From Agromyces cerinus (GTDB lineage Bacteria > Actinomycetota > Actinomycetes > Actinomycetales > Microbacteriaceae): a DNA stretch of 64,000 nt. Each line of letters opens with the position of its first letter. Position 1 is the first letter of the stretch. A program made the position numbers and the translations under genes. The notes under the pieces were generated by a model. It saw only the letters and a list, made by a program, of their open reading frames with translations, made no database searches and was not told where the DNA came from. Location of the stretch: positions 3,844,001 through 3,908,000 of the forward strand of contig NZ_JAFBCT010000001.1 in assembly GCF_016907835.1 (NCBI RefSeq). Reading direction: 5' to 3'. Shown here piece after piece: positions 41,261 to 49,155 of this stretch.

Positions 41261-42850
41261 TCAGTCGAGTGCGCCCCCCGCCGACATCGCCGCGACGACG
41301 ACGTCGCCGTGCGCCACCATGCCCGAGATCGCCTCGATCTCGGGGGAGAGGAAGCGGTCGGGTCCCGGCACGGCACCGGTTTCGGCGACGAGGGAGACGA
41401 CAGCGCCCGTGGCGGTTCCCGGCACGAGCGGCGCCCGCAGCGCGAGCCCGCGGGCAGCCGTCATGACCTCGATCGCGAGCACCCGGGAGAGCCCGTCGAT
41501 CGAGCGGCGGAGCTTGCGCGCGGCCGCCCAGCCCATCGAGACGTGGTCCTCCTGCATCGCCGACGACGGGATCGAGTCCACGGATGCCGGCACCGCGAGC
41601 CGCTTCAGTTCGGAGACGATGCCCGCGGCGGTGTACTGCGCGATCATGAGCCCGGAGTCGACGCCGACCTCGTGCGCGAGGAAGGGAGGCAGGCCCTGGT
41701 TGCGCGCCCGGTCGAGGAACCGATCGGTGCGCCGCTCGCTCATCGACGCGACATCCGCCACTGCGATCGCGAGGAAGTCGAGCACGTACGCGACCGGCGC
41801 TCCGTGGAAGTTGCCGTTCGACTCGACGCGCCCGTCGAGGGTCAGTACGGGGTTGTCGACGGCGCTCGCGAGCTCGGCGTCGGCGACGGATGCCGCGTGC
41901 GCGAGCGTGTCGCGGGCGGCGCCGTGCACCTGGGGGGCGCAACGCAGCGAGTAGGCGTCCTGCACCCGGGTGCATTCGGGGCCCTTGTGGCTGGCCACGA
42001 TGGGGGAGTCGGCGAGCAGGCGCCGCAGGTTCGACGCGGAGATCGCCTGGCCGCGCTGCGGGCGGAGCGCGTGCAGGTCGGCGGCGAAGACGGCGTCGGT
42101 GCCCATGAGTCCCTCGACGCTCATCGCCGCGGCGATGTCGGCCGTGGTGAGCAGCATCCGCAGGTCGTCGATCGCGAGTGCGAGCATGCCGAGCATGCCG
42201 TCGGTGCCGTTGATGAGGGCGAGGCCCTCCTTCTCGGCGAGGTGGAGCGGGGTGATGCCCGCGGCGGCGAGGGCGCTCGAGGCATCCGTCGACTCGCCTT
42301 CGCCGTCGGTCGAGCCCGTCGAGACCCGCACTTCGCCCTCGCCCATCGCCACGAGCGCGCAGTGCGCGAGGGGTGCGAGGTCACCGGAGCATCCGAGCGA
42401 GCCGTACTCGCGCACGACGGGGGTGATGCCCGCGTTGAGGATCGCCGCGTAGGTCTCCGCGGTCTCGCGGCGCACGCCCGTGCGCCCGGTCATGAGGGTC
42501 GAGAGTCGCAGCAGCATGAGGGCGCGCACGACCTCGCGCTCGACCTCGGCACCCGAGCCCGCGGCGTGCGAGCGCACGAGGCTCGCCTGCAGCTGGGCGC
42601 GGCGGTCCTCCGCGATGAAGGTCGTGGCGAGCGCGCCGAAGCCCGTCGAGATGCCGTAGTGCGGCTCGGGGTCGGCGGCGAGGCCCTCGACGATCGCACG
42701 GCTCGCGGCGACGCCGTCGAGCGCCGCCGGGTCGAGCACGACGGACGCCCCGTGGCGGGCGACCGCGACGACGTCGTCGATGCCGAGGGGGCCGGTGCCG
42801 ACGGTGACGGATGCCGCGGCGCGTGCGGGTGCGGAGACGTTGCTGCTCAT
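41261..42850 (-). CDS. hutH: Histidine ammonia-lyase
   Basis: A 529-residue MIO-dependent lyase, converting histidine to urocanate. Conserved HYGISTGFGAL, EYGSLGCSGDLAPLAH, RVQDAYSLRCAPQVHGA, ESNGNFHGAPVA and QEDHVSMG are all present. The MIO triad is Cys154-Ser155-Gly156 rather than the textbook Ala-Ser-Gly; I recall Cys-Ser-Gly in Streptomyces enzymes too. After GEGEVR comes VSTGSTDGEGES, coded by a degenerate REP-like repeat. ATG at 42850 is chosen. It is divergent from the iclR gene, with a hut operator in between. Confidence 0.96.
   Translation of the reverse strand: MSSNVSAPARAAASVTVGTGPLGIDDVVAVARHGASVVLDPAALDGVAASRAIVEGLAADPEPHYGISTGFGALATTFIAEDRRAQLQASLVRSHAAGSGAEVEREVVRALMLLRLSTLMTGRTGVRRETAETYAAILNAGITPVVREYGSLGCSGDLAPLAHCALVAMGEGEVRVSTGSTDGEGESTDASSALAAAGITPLHLAEKEGLALINGTDGMLGMLALAIDDLRMLLTTADIAAAMSVEGLMGTDAVFAADLHALRPQRGQAISASNLRRLLADSPIVASHKGPECTRVQDAYSLRCAPQVHGAARDTLAHAASVADAELASAVDNPVLTLDGRVESNGNFHGAPVAYVLDFLAIAVADVASMSERRTDRFLDRARNQGLPPFLAHEVGVDSGLMIAQYTAAGIVSELKRLAVPASVDSIPSSAMQEDHVSMGWAAARKLRRSIDGLSRVLAIEVMTAARGLALRAPLVPGTATGAVVSLVAETGAVPGPDRFLSPEIEAISGMVAHGDVVVAAMSAGGALD
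42307..42326. repeat. Degenerate REP-like repeat embedded in hutH
   Basis: CGGTCGAGCCCGTCGAGACC resembles the REP-like core word and is almost identical to the second copy in the copper ATPase gene (29912-29931). In the hutH frame it encodes VSTGST, the same peptide as in the ATPase. Confidence 0.7.
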
Positions 42851-42906
42851 ACCTCCGATTCCACACCGCCCCCACGCGCGCGGGAAGCGCGGAGGCGGGG
42901 TCGCTG

Positions 42907-42920
42907 TCCGGTATCCCAGA
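42907..42920. promoter_or_regulatory. Hut operator between hutH and iclR
   Basis: TCCGG-TATC-CCAGA, whose reverse complement is TCTGG-GATA-CCGGA, lies 57 bases before hutH and 65 before the iclR gene. It can control both directions. It matches the sites upstream of hutU and hutG. Confidence 0.8.
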
Positions 42921-42936
42921 CTTCGGCGGTACGCTC

Positions 42937-42972
42937 GCTCCACGCGCACATCGGCGCTCCACGCGCACATCG
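42937..42972 (+). repeat. Two 17-bp direct repeats before the iclR gene
   Basis: GCTCCACGCGCACATCG occurs at 42937-42953 and again at 42956-42972, period 19 bp, ending twelve bases before the iclR start codon. The copies are identical. They overlap the probable promoter or leader of the regulator gene. Confidence 0.85.
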
Positions 42973-42984
42973 AGAGGACAGTAG

Positions 42985-43830
42985 ATGCCGGATCCCCGCC
43001 GTCAGAGCGACGACAACCGTCATCTCGATGCGATCGGCCGCCGGGCGGGCGGGTCGCAGGCGTCGAAGGTGCCCGCGGCCGACCAGACGCTGGCGATCCT
43101 CACGCATCTCGCAGCCCAGCGCGGGCCGGTGCCGGCGGCGACGATCGCCTCGGCGCTCGGCATCCCGCGTTCGACGGTCTACCACCTGCTCGCGGTGATG
43201 CAGGAGCACGGCTTCATCGTGCACCTGCCCGAGGAGCGACGGTACGGGCTCGGCATCGCCGCGTTCGAGCTCTCGAGCGGCTTCTCGCGCCAGCAGCCCC
43301 TCGCCCGTCTCGGCCGGCCGCTCGTCGCGGCCCTCGTCGACCGCCTCGGCGAGAGCGGGCACCTCGCAGTGCTGCACGGGCGCGACGTGCTCTACCTCGT
43401 CGAGGAGCGCGCGCCCCGCCGCCCGTCGCTCGTGACCGACGTCGGCGTACGGCTGCCTGCGCACCTCACCGCCACCGGCCGGGCGATGCTCGCCGTGCTG
43501 CCGCCTGCGCAGCTTCGCGCGCTCTACCCCGACAAAGCCGCGTTCGCCGGGCGCCCGGCACTCGACGGCGCCGACGGCGAGTGGAGCTACGGGCGCCTGA
43601 AGCGCGTGCTCGCCGTGGTGCGCGAGCAGGGCTGGGCCGGTGAGGACGGGGAGGTCACGGGCGGACTGGCATCGGTCGGCGCGGTCGTGCGCGATCACGT
43701 CGGCTGGCCGGCGGCGGCCGTCGCAGTGACGTATCCGGATGCCGCGCCCGACGCGGACGTCGCCCGGTACGTGTCGGTGGTGCAGGAGGCTGCCTCGACG
43801 CTCGCCCGCCGCATCGGCACGCCCCGCTGA
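42985..43830 (+). CDS. IclR family regulator, probable hut regulator
   Basis: A 281-residue IclR protein. Residues 28-90 form the winged helix (VPAADQTLAILTHLAAQRGPVPAATIASALGIPRSTVYHLLAVMQEHGFIVHL). The effector domain follows, with LVEERAPRRPSLVTDVGVRLPAHLTATGRAMLA and the C-terminal GGLASVGAVVRDHVGWPAAAVAVTYP. It is divergent from hutH and shares the control region with a hut operator; urocanate or histidine is the likely effector (inference). AGAGGA precedes the ATG. The first 20 residues are a polar extension. Confidence 0.92.
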   Translation: MPDPRRQSDDNRHLDAIGRRAGGSQASKVPAADQTLAILTHLAAQRGPVPAATIASALGIPRSTVYHLLAVMQEHGFIVHLPEERRYGLGIAAFELSSGFSRQQPLARLGRPLVAALVDRLGESGHLAVLHGRDVLYLVEERAPRRPSLVTDVGVRLPAHLTATGRAMLAVLPPAQLRALYPDKAAFAGRPALDGADGEWSYGRLKRVLAVVREQGWAGEDGEVTGGLASVGAVVRDHVGWPAAAVAVTYPDAAPDADVARYVSVVQEAASTLARRIGTPR

Positions 43831-43927
43831 GCGGGGGCGCCCAGCTTTCGTCCATTCGGCAGCCGGTACCGTGGGTCTGCCGCTGAGCGCCGATCATCGA
43901 CCCCGACCCGAGAGCCGAGACACGACC

Positions 43928-44578
43928 TTGCTGACGACCGACGACCACGGCTTCACCGGCCTCACCGGATTCGCCGCCGACGTGCTGAACAACCTCGGTG
44001 ACCTCGGTGTCGGCGTGCTCGTCTTCCTCGAGGTGCTGATCCCCCCGATCCCGAGCGAGGTGATCCTGCCGTTCGCGGGCTACCTCAGCCAGGCGGGCGA
44101 TCTCAACCTCGGCTGGCTCATCGTCTGGTCCACGCTCGCGTCCCTCATCGGTGCGCTCGTGCTCTACGGGCTCGGTGCCGCAGTCGGCCTCGAACGGGCC
44201 ATCCGCTGGATCGCCTGGACGCGGCTCGTCAGCCTCACCGACCTCGAGCGCGGCGCCGCCTGGTTCCATAAGCACGGCAGCTGGTCGGTGCTCGTCGGGC
44301 GCATGATCCCCGGCGTCCGCAGCCTGATCTCGCTGCCCGCGGGCGCCGATCGCATGCCGCTCGCCTGGTTCTGCCTGTTCACGGCCATCGGCTCCGGCAT
44401 CTGGAACAGCCTGCTGATCGGCGTCGGCGCCGCGCTCGGCACCCAGCACGCGCTGCTCGAGGAGTACCTGCAGTACCTCGACTGGGTCGTCTACGGCGCG
44501 ATCGCGATCGCCCTCGTCGTGCTCGTCATCCGTCGCGTGCTCGAGCACCGGCGCGTGACGGGCGAAGCCTCCGCGTAG
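43928..44578 (+). CDS. DedA family membrane protein
   Basis: A 216-residue membrane protein. DedA marks are FLEVLIPPIPSEVILPFAGYLSQAGDL, GALVLYGLGAAVG, FHKHGSWSVLVGRMIPGVRSLISLPAGADRMPLAWFCLFTAIGSGIWNSLLIGVGAALG (with the conserved glycine/arginine motif RMIPGVRS). DedA proteins are thought to move lipid head-group carriers across the membrane. The start is uncertain: TTG at 43928 fits the protein length, but only a weak GAGAGCCGAG lies upstream, and an in-frame GTG is 57 bases earlier. Confidence 0.87.
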   Translation: MLTTDDHGFTGLTGFAADVLNNLGDLGVGVLVFLEVLIPPIPSEVILPFAGYLSQAGDLNLGWLIVWSTLASLIGALVLYGLGAAVGLERAIRWIAWTRLVSLTDLERGAAWFHKHGSWSVLVGRMIPGVRSLISLPAGADRMPLAWFCLFTAIGSGIWNSLLIGVGAALGTQHALLEEYLQYLDWVVYGAIAIALVVLVIRRVLEHRRVTGEASA

Positions 44579-44606
44579 CGGCGAGCGCCAGCGACCGCGG
44601 CCGGCC

Positions 44607-44635
44607 TCAGCGAGCGAGAGCCGCCTCAGCGAGCG
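44607..44635. repeat. Short direct repeat between convergent genes
   Basis: CTCAGCGAGCG occurs at 44607-44617 and 44625-44635; the second copy carries the stop codon of the minus-strand gene. Apart from this the 47-bp gap holds no clear terminator. Confidence 0.5.
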
Positions 44636-45225
44636 GCGGGCGCGAGCCAGCGACGCAGCATGCGCGTCACGAAGGGCAGCGCCCAGAACGTCATGACGGG
44701 CGTCAGCAGCAGCGTCGTGACGAGCACTTTCCAGACGACTTCGAGTTCGTTCCAGCCGGGAACGAACGCGGTCACGAGCAGGGTGAAGACGAGGTTCACC
44801 GGGAAGAAGCCGAGCCAGATCGTCACGGCCTGCTTCCACCGCGGCGGTGCGGGCGGCAGTTCATCGAGCGCAGCGGATGCCGCGGCATCCGCCACCGGCA
44901 CCGAACCTGTCGCCGGGTCGTCGAACCAGCCCTCGATGCCGGTGCGTCGCTTGCTGCGCTCCGAGCGCACGAAGCCCTCGCCCATCGAGAGCCACCAGGT
45001 GCGCTCGGCCGAGCGCTCCCACGCGTCGAGGGTCTCCTCGTTCGCGAAGCGGTAGAGCATGTGCCAGACCTGCGAGCCCTCGCCCGCGCGCACCCAGCCC
45101 GAGCCGAGGAAGCCCGGGTACTTGGCGGCGAGGTTCACGCCGGTCTGCACCCACGCGGTCGCCTCGGAGATGCGCTCGGGGTCGACCTCGCGTCGGATCG
45201 AGACGGTGATCGGTTCGCTGTTCAT
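44626..45225 (-). CDS. Antibiotic biosynthesis monooxygenase-like protein with two membrane helices
   Basis: A 199-residue protein. Residues 5-95 form an ABM-type ferredoxin-like domain (ITVSIRREVDPERISEATAWVQTGVNLAAKYPGFLGSGWVR, then SQVWHMLYRFANEETLDAWERSAERTWWLSMGE). It is joined to two C-terminal membrane helices (AVTIWLGFFPVNLVFTLLVTAF and VLVTTLLLTPVMTFWALPFV). This fusion is common in actinobacteria, but its function is unknown. The gene carries a perfect 20-bp palindrome (44873-44892) of the GGATGCC word. Confidence 0.85.
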   Translation of the reverse strand: MNSEPITVSIRREVDPERISEATAWVQTGVNLAAKYPGFLGSGWVRAGEGSQVWHMLYRFANEETLDAWERSAERTWWLSMGEGFVRSERSKRRTGIEGWFDDPATGSVPVADAAASAALDELPPAPPRWKQAVTIWLGFFPVNLVFTLLVTAFVPGWNELEVVWKVLVTTLLLTPVMTFWALPFVTRMLRRWLAPAAR

Positions 45226-45405
45226 GGGCCACCCCGGGGCACTCGCGAATCCCGCGGATCGTGTGCGCGGAACTCTGGATGATCGGCCGTTTCGCTGGTG
45301 GCGGGCTGGTCCAGGCCGAATGCGAGTGTAACCGGGCTGTGTTTCGAGGTTGCTTCGAGCGCGTCGGTGGCTGAGCGGGTCCGAGCCCAGCGCTCGTTCC
45401 GCCGG

Positions 45406-45411
45406 TAGTGT
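45406..45411 (+). promoter_or_regulatory. -10 box of the DUF1349 gene
   Basis: TAGTGT at 45406-45411 is followed by a 25-nt leader holding GGGGAAA six bases before the GTG start. No convincing -35 is visible. Confidence 0.4.
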
Positions 45412-45436
45412 TCTCGTCGACGAAGTGGGGAAATCC

Positions 45437-46033
45437 GTGCGAGTAGCAGGTCTGCCGGTCCTGGAGTGGACGAACGGCGCGGCGGGTGCCGACGTCGACG
45501 ACGACGCGGGCGAGCTCCGCCTGCGCGCCTCGGCAGGAGTCGATTGGAGCAACGACCCCCTCGGCGGCCCCGGACAGCATCGAGCGAGCCTGCTCGGCTT
45601 CCGGCCCTCGGGCGATTTCGCGCTCAGCGCACGGGTTCGCGTCGTGGGGGAGCGTTCCACGTTCGATGCCGCGGCGCTCGGCCTGTGGTGCGACGAGGAC
45701 CACTGGGCCAAGCTGTGCTTCGAGTACTCGCCGGCCGGGCAGGCCATGGTGGTCAGCGTGGTGACCAACGGCTTCTCGGACGACTGCAACTCGACCGTCG
45801 TCGAGGAACCGTTCACCCACCTCCGAGTGGCGCGACTCGGGTCGGCGTACGCATTCCACGCATCGACGGATGGTGCCCGATGGGACTTCGTCCGCCTCTT
45901 CCGAGTGCACACGGATGTCGCCCCGGTCGTGGGCTTCCTCGCGCAAGCACCGATGGGAACGACCTGCGACGCACGGTTCGACGCCATCCGGTTCACCGAC
46001 GTGGCTCCCGCCGACCTGCGCGACGGCTCCTAG
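45437..46033 (+). CDS. DUF1349 (concanavalin-like) protein
   Basis: A 198-residue beta-sandwich protein of the DUF1349 family: LEWTNGAAGADVDDDAGELRLRASAGVDWSNDP, ALGLWCDEDHWAKLCFEYSPAGQAMVVSVVTNGFSDDCNST, and FHASTDGARWDFVRLFRV. The family is lectin-like (regulation of enolase 1 group in databases) without a proven function. The GTG at 45437 with GGGGA upstream is preferred over an earlier in-frame start. No signal peptide. Confidence 0.85.
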   Translation: MRVAGLPVLEWTNGAAGADVDDDAGELRLRASAGVDWSNDPLGGPGQHRASLLGFRPSGDFALSARVRVVGERSTFDAAALGLWCDEDHWAKLCFEYSPAGQAMVVSVVTNGFSDDCNSTVVEEPFTHLRVARLGSAYAFHASTDGARWDFVRLFRVHTDVAPVVGFLAQAPMGTTCDARFDAIRFTDVAPADLRDGS

Positions 46034-46075
46034 CCCTGGGCGTGCGCACGCCGCCGTGCAACCTCCCGGGGTGCG

Positions 46076-46624
46076 TCAGCCGGCGAGCGGCCCTCGGGTC
46101 TCCGGCCACGCCACCGTGAACCGTTCGAAGAGGATCTCGAGGTCGTCGGACCATTCGATCTCGAGCGCGGTGCAGACGCGGTCCCAGTAGCGACGGTGGC
46201 CGACGAGCCAGGCTTCGAGCGATCGGTCGTCCTCCGCCTCGTCGAAGGCGAAGGCCTCGTCGGCGTCCGCGATCGTGCCGAGTCGCAGCTCGGTGCTCCG
46301 CAGGATGACCCGGGGAGCGCCGCTCGCGTCGCACGCGATCCAGTGGCTCCCGACGCGGGGGAGCGGCACGCCGTCGGCGGCGAACTCCTTCACCAGGGTG
46401 GCCGTGGCGCGCTTCCGGCCGGACATGACGAGCTCGAGCAGCGCATCCGAGAGCTCGGCGTGATCGCCGAATCGCTCGACGGTCGGCACGTCATCGAGAC
46501 CGACCTGGTCGGGATGGGCACGCCAGTAGTCGTTCCACATCGCGGAGGCGGCGTCTCGGTCGACCGGCGCCATCTCGTGCAGCGGCACTTCGCGCTCCCT
46601 CGGGCTGTGCTCGTCGATCATCAT
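46076..46624 (-). CDS. ASCH domain protein
   Basis: A 182-residue protein. The ASCH (PUA-like) domain covers about residues 45-165: HAELSDALLELVMSGRKRATATLVKEFAADGVPLPRVGSHWIACDASGAPRVILRSTELRLGTIADADEAFAFDEAEDDRSLEAWLVGHRRYWDRVC. The GRKRATATL motif matches the cleft loop of the family, suggesting RNA or nucleotide binding. The start may be either of two adjacent ATGs (46624 or 46621). The 3' end of the MinD-like gene comes within 15 bp of, and overlaps, its 5' region. Confidence 0.87.
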   Translation of the reverse strand: MMIDEHSPREREVPLHEMAPVDRDAASAMWNDYWRAHPDQVGLDDVPTVERFGDHAELSDALLELVMSGRKRATATLVKEFAADGVPLPRVGSHWIACDASGAPRVILRSTELRLGTIADADEAFAFDEAEDDRSLEAWLVGHRRYWDRVCTALEIEWSDDLEILFERFTVAWPETRGPLAG

Positions 46625-46638
46625 CTCCGCGTCCTGGT

Positions 46639-48048
46639 TCAGAGCTGGTCGGCGACCACGGCGGCGGCGGTGAGCCACGCGTCGTGCGTCTCGGCCGAGA
46701 GGGCGTCGAAGTCGATCGTGCCACCGTCGACGAGCGCGGCGTCGTACGGGATCGTCGTGACGGCCGCGGTCAGCGCGCCGAAGTGGTCGGCGAGGCGCTG
46801 CTCGAGCTCGCGGTCAGGCTTCTCCGAGGGCGAGGTCAGGATCGTGACGGCCCGGTCGACCTTGTCGCCGAACCCCTTCTCGGCGAGGCCGTCGAGCAGC
46901 CAGGCGGCGCTCGCCGCCGTGTCCTCGCGCACCGTCGAGACGATCACGAGCTGGTCGGCTGCGGCCACGGCCGCCACCCAGTTCGAGGCCCGCATGTTGT
47001 TGCCGGTGTCGACGATCAGCAGGCGGTAGTAGCGCGAGAGCGTGCGGTGCAGCCGGTCGAACGCGGCGTCGTCGATGGTGGATGTCGCGGCGGCATCCTC
47101 ATCGGAGGCGAGCACGTCGAAGCGGGCGTCGACCTGCGTGCGCACGTAGTCGTCGAGCTGGCTGAGGCTTGCGACACTCGGGTTCTCGAACTGCTCGAGG
47201 TCGCCCAGCAGGTCGACCGCGGTGCGGTGGTGCGGGGTGTGCTGGGCGCGCCAGCCGAGGGTGCCGCGGGTCTCGTTGTTGTCCCACGCGAGCGTCGAGC
47301 CGCCGCGGAGCCGGCCGAACGTCGCGGCGAGCAACAGGGTGCTGGTGGTCTTGTGCGCCCCGCCCTTGGGATTCAGCACGACGATCGTGCGCGGGCCGTC
47401 GAGCCGCTTCTGCACGCGGTTCGTCTGGTCGTGGCGGGTCTGCTCGCTCGCGCTCGGCTTCGGCGAGATGAGGCCGCCGCTCATGCGGCGCACCCGGCCC
47501 TGCCATCCCATGGTCGCTTTCAGCGGACGCTGACGGGGGCGGCTCGAGAGCAGGTCCTCGACGGTGGGGCGGTGCGCCTTGGGCTCCGTCGCCGGCATCG
47601 CCGAGACCGCCGTGACGGGCTGGGGCGTCGCCGCGGCCAACGGCGGAGCCGCGATCGGCTGGGCGGTCGGAACGGCCGGAGCGGCCGACACCGGAGCGGC
47701 CGACACCGGAGCTGTCGGCACCGGTGCCGCCGGCACCGGTGCCGCCGCCGCGGTCGAGGTCGGCCGCGGCTCGAAGCTCTCGGTCACGAGGCCCGTCGGC
47801 GCCTCGGTGACGCGGCCGTCGGGTTCGACGGTCAGGGTCCAGTGGGAGGAGTCGTCGATGAGGGCGGCGGTCGCCGGAATCCCCAGGCGCTGTGCGCGCT
47901 CCTGCACGAAGGCCACGACCCGGTCGCGCAGTGCGTCGCCGTCGACGGCCTGGATGCCCAGGACGGCGCCGTCGGCGTGCACGTCGGCTTCGGTGGCCGA
48001 CGTCAGGAAGACGGTGACGCCGTCGTGCGTGTTGATCGAAGTGGACAA
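46639..48048 (-). CDS. MinD/ParA-like ATPase with proline-rich middle region
   Basis: A 469-residue protein. Residues 1-80 are a small N-terminal domain (THDGVTVFLTSATEADVHADGAVLGIQAVDG). An Ala/Pro-rich linker follows (PVPAAPVPTAPVSAAPVSAAP), then a basic stretch RVRRMSGGLISPKPSASEQT. A MinD/ParA ATPase of about 240 residues begins RTIVVLNPKGGAHKTTSTLLLAATFG; Walker A has His where KGGxGKT has Gly. LLIVDTGNNMRASNW is the switch II region. This design recalls EspI-like proteins of type VII secretion loci, but no ESX gene is nearby. Start is a TTG with GGGGG six bases upstream. Confidence 0.8.
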   Translation of the reverse strand: MSTSINTHDGVTVFLTSATEADVHADGAVLGIQAVDGDALRDRVVAFVQERAQRLGIPATAALIDDSSHWTLTVEPDGRVTEAPTGLVTESFEPRPTSTAAAAPVPAAPVPTAPVSAAPVSAAPAVPTAQPIAAPPLAAATPQPVTAVSAMPATEPKAHRPTVEDLLSSRPRQRPLKATMGWQGRVRRMSGGLISPKPSASEQTRHDQTNRVQKRLDGPRTIVVLNPKGGAHKTTSTLLLAATFGRLRGGSTLAWDNNETRGTLGWRAQHTPHHRTAVDLLGDLEQFENPSVASLSQLDDYVRTQVDARFDVLASDEDAAATSTIDDAAFDRLHRTLSRYYRLLIVDTGNNMRASNWVAAVAAADQLVIVSTVREDTAASAAWLLDGLAEKGFGDKVDRAVTILTSPSEKPDRELEQRLADHFGALTAAVTTIPYDAALVDGGTIDFDALSAETHDAWLTAAAVVADQL

Positions 48049-48173
48049 CAGATTCCCCCAGAGTGCCGTGCGTCGGTCGAGGAGGAGCGGACGCCGGGCA
48101 TGCCGCCGCAACCGCATCAGATGCGCCGTGCCAGACGCGAACCCTCCCGCGCTGCCGGCCGTTCCCCCGCGAA

Positions 48174-49085
48174 TCAGTCTATGTTCCCGCCCGCGCGACC
48201 TCGCGACAGCTCGCCCAGCAGGGTCGCGGCGGGGGTGGAGAGCACGTCGCCGCGTCGCCAGACCGCGCGGAGGCGACGGGTGAGGTCGAGCCCGGCGACG
48301 GCGACCTCGACGAGCTCGCCGCGGGCGACCCATGGTCGGGTCGCGAGGTCGCTGAGCACGGTCGGTCCGGCTCCGGATGCCGCGGCGATGAGCACGGCCG
48401 CATTGCTCGCCACGACCAGGGACGGCTCCGCCGGCGTTCTGCCGTCGAGCGCATCGGCGAGGGTCGATCGTGTGCCGGAGCCCGCTTCTCGGGTCACGAG
48501 CGGGGTGGCGGCGAGCTCGTCGAGCGTGATCTGCGATCGCCGGGCCCACGCGTGCGTCGGCGACACCACGACCACGAGTCGGTCGACGGCGACGGTGCGA
48601 CTGTGCAGGCCGCGCCGCACACCGGGCGACTCGACGAATCCGAGCTCGATCTCGTGCGACTCGAGCAGTTCGAACACCCGCGTGGAGTTCTCCACGCGCA
48701 TGCGGACGTCGAGCTCGGGGTTGCCGCGGCGAAGTCCGGCGACCCATGCGGGCAGCAGGTACTCGGCGACGGTGAGGCTCGCGGCGAGTTCGAGCCTCGA
48801 CTCGTGGTGCCCTCGGCGTGCCGTTGCGGCGGCGAGCAGGTCGTCGGCGCCGACGAGCAGTCGGCCCGCCAGTTCCGCGATCGCCTCGCCGTCGGCGGTC
48901 AGGCGCGAGCCGCGGGAGTGGCGTTCGATGAGCGTGAGGCCGAGGGAGCGCTCGAGCCCGGCGATCGCCCGGCTCGCGTTCGGCTGGGCCATGTCGACCG
49001 AACGCGCGGCACGCCCGAGGCTGCCGTGCCGGCCGATCGCGACCAGCAGCTCGAGCACCGCGAGGTCCGGCCAACGGGTGGGCAT
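48174..49085 (-). CDS. LysR family regulator beside yeiH
   Basis: A 303-residue LysR protein. The helix-turn-helix is WPDLAVLELLVAIGRHGSLGRAARSVDMAQPNASRAIAGLERSLGLTLIERHSRGSRLTADGEAI (residues 5-70), and the periplasmic-binding-like effector domain follows from about residue 90. Divergent from a YeiH-type gene, as yeiE is in Escherichia coli, which suggests a sulfur-compound or anion response. Its ATG lies inside a perfect palindrome, so binding there would block its own start. Confidence 0.92.
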   Translation of the reverse strand: MPTRWPDLAVLELLVAIGRHGSLGRAARSVDMAQPNASRAIAGLERSLGLTLIERHSRGSRLTADGEAIAELAGRLLVGADDLLAAATARRGHHESRLELAASLTVAEYLLPAWVAGLRRGNPELDVRMRVENSTRVFELLESHEIELGFVESPGVRRGLHSRTVAVDRLVVVVSPTHAWARRSQITLDELAATPLVTREAGSGTRSTLADALDGRTPAEPSLVVASNAAVLIAAASGAGPTVLSDLATRPWVARGELVEVAVAGLDLTRRLRAVWRRGDVLSTPAATLLGELSRGRAGGNID

Positions 49086-49101
49086 ATCAGCATGATATGC
49101 C
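49081..49101. promoter_or_regulatory. LysR operator overlapping the regulator's start codon
   Basis: GGCATATCA-GCA-TGATATGCC is a perfect 9+3+9 inverted repeat, containing the T-N11-A core of LysR sites. The regulator's ATG (49083-49085 on the minus strand) is in its left arm, and the divergent yeiH start is 55 bp away. Confidence 0.85.
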
Positions 49102-49155
49102 TCGATGCTGAACGGGCGGCTACCGCCCGCGGCATCCGATCGCGATCGTTGCAGC

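Noticed and set aside
46040..46053. GGCGTGCGCACGCC as a terminator after the DUF1349 gene
   Set aside because: Perfect palindrome but with no loop bases to spare, so a stable hairpin is doubtful.
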